Below, one piece after another: positions 5,990 through 5,990 of a stretch of DNA of 5,990 nt; within the stretch, counting starts at the first letter, position 1; every line of letters starts with the position of its first letter. Origin of the DNA: an uncultured Solirubrobacterales bacterium (GTDB lineage: Bacteria > Actinomycetota > Thermoleophilia > Solirubrobacterales > Solirubrobacteraceae). The stretch spans positions 1 to 5,990 of the forward strand of contig CALJKH010000096.1 of assembly GCA_937973575.1 (NCBI GenBank), given 5' to 3'. Made by a program: the position numbers and the translations under genes. Below the pieces are notes generated by a model that was given only the letters and a program-made list of their open reading frames with translations, searched no databases and was not told the origin of the DNA.

Positions 5990-5990
5990 C

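Overview
The window looks like one complete short metagenomic contig from a fairly GC-rich bacterium, most likely an actinobacterium (Actinomycetota). The basis for this is the style of the genes: a NYN-domain protein of a layout I associate with actinobacteria, a kelch-repeat surface protein with a low-complexity basic tail, GTG start use, and few clear Shine-Dalgarno sites. This is an inference; no rRNA or other taxonomic marker is present. The right edge is not genomic. Positions 5956-5989 are Illumina TruSeq adapter, so the contig ends there, and any protein model reading through it starts with an artefactual peptide.

Layout from left to right. (1) 2-1630 (+) is the C-terminal three quarters of a type III glutamine synthetase, open at the left edge and closed by a textbook intrinsic terminator (1658-1690). 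(2) 1691-1865 is an unexplained 175-bp stretch, followed by a second strong intrinsic terminator (1866-1907). (3) 1916-2545 (+) is a NYN/LabA-like putative nuclease that starts only 8 bases after that terminator and has no ribosome binding site. (4) 2553-3056 (-) is a small, probably exported lipoprotein-like protein, convergent with the NYN gene. (5) 3151-3639 (+) is a small multi-spanning membrane protein, divergent from the lipoprotein gene. (6) 3654-4916 (-) is an MFS-type transporter. (7) 5009-5955 (-) is the C-terminal part of a kelch-repeat protein with five repeat units and a beta-rich tail, cut off at the adapter. A strong two-part hairpin (4959-5006) separates it from the transporter gene.

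The genes do not form a recognisable pathway. Orientation switches at almost every gene (+, +, -, +, -, -), so most are probably separate transcription units. Nitrogen assimilation (glutamine synthetase) is the only clear metabolic role. The other genes are an RNA-processing-type nuclease, a transporter, and envelope or secreted proteins of unknown role. I found no CRISPR array, tRNA, rRNA, insertion sequence, phage gene or defence cluster. I do not see evidence for a new multi-gene system here. The most useful observations are the adapter artefact, the terminator packed against the NYN start, and the paired terminators around an unannotated spacer.
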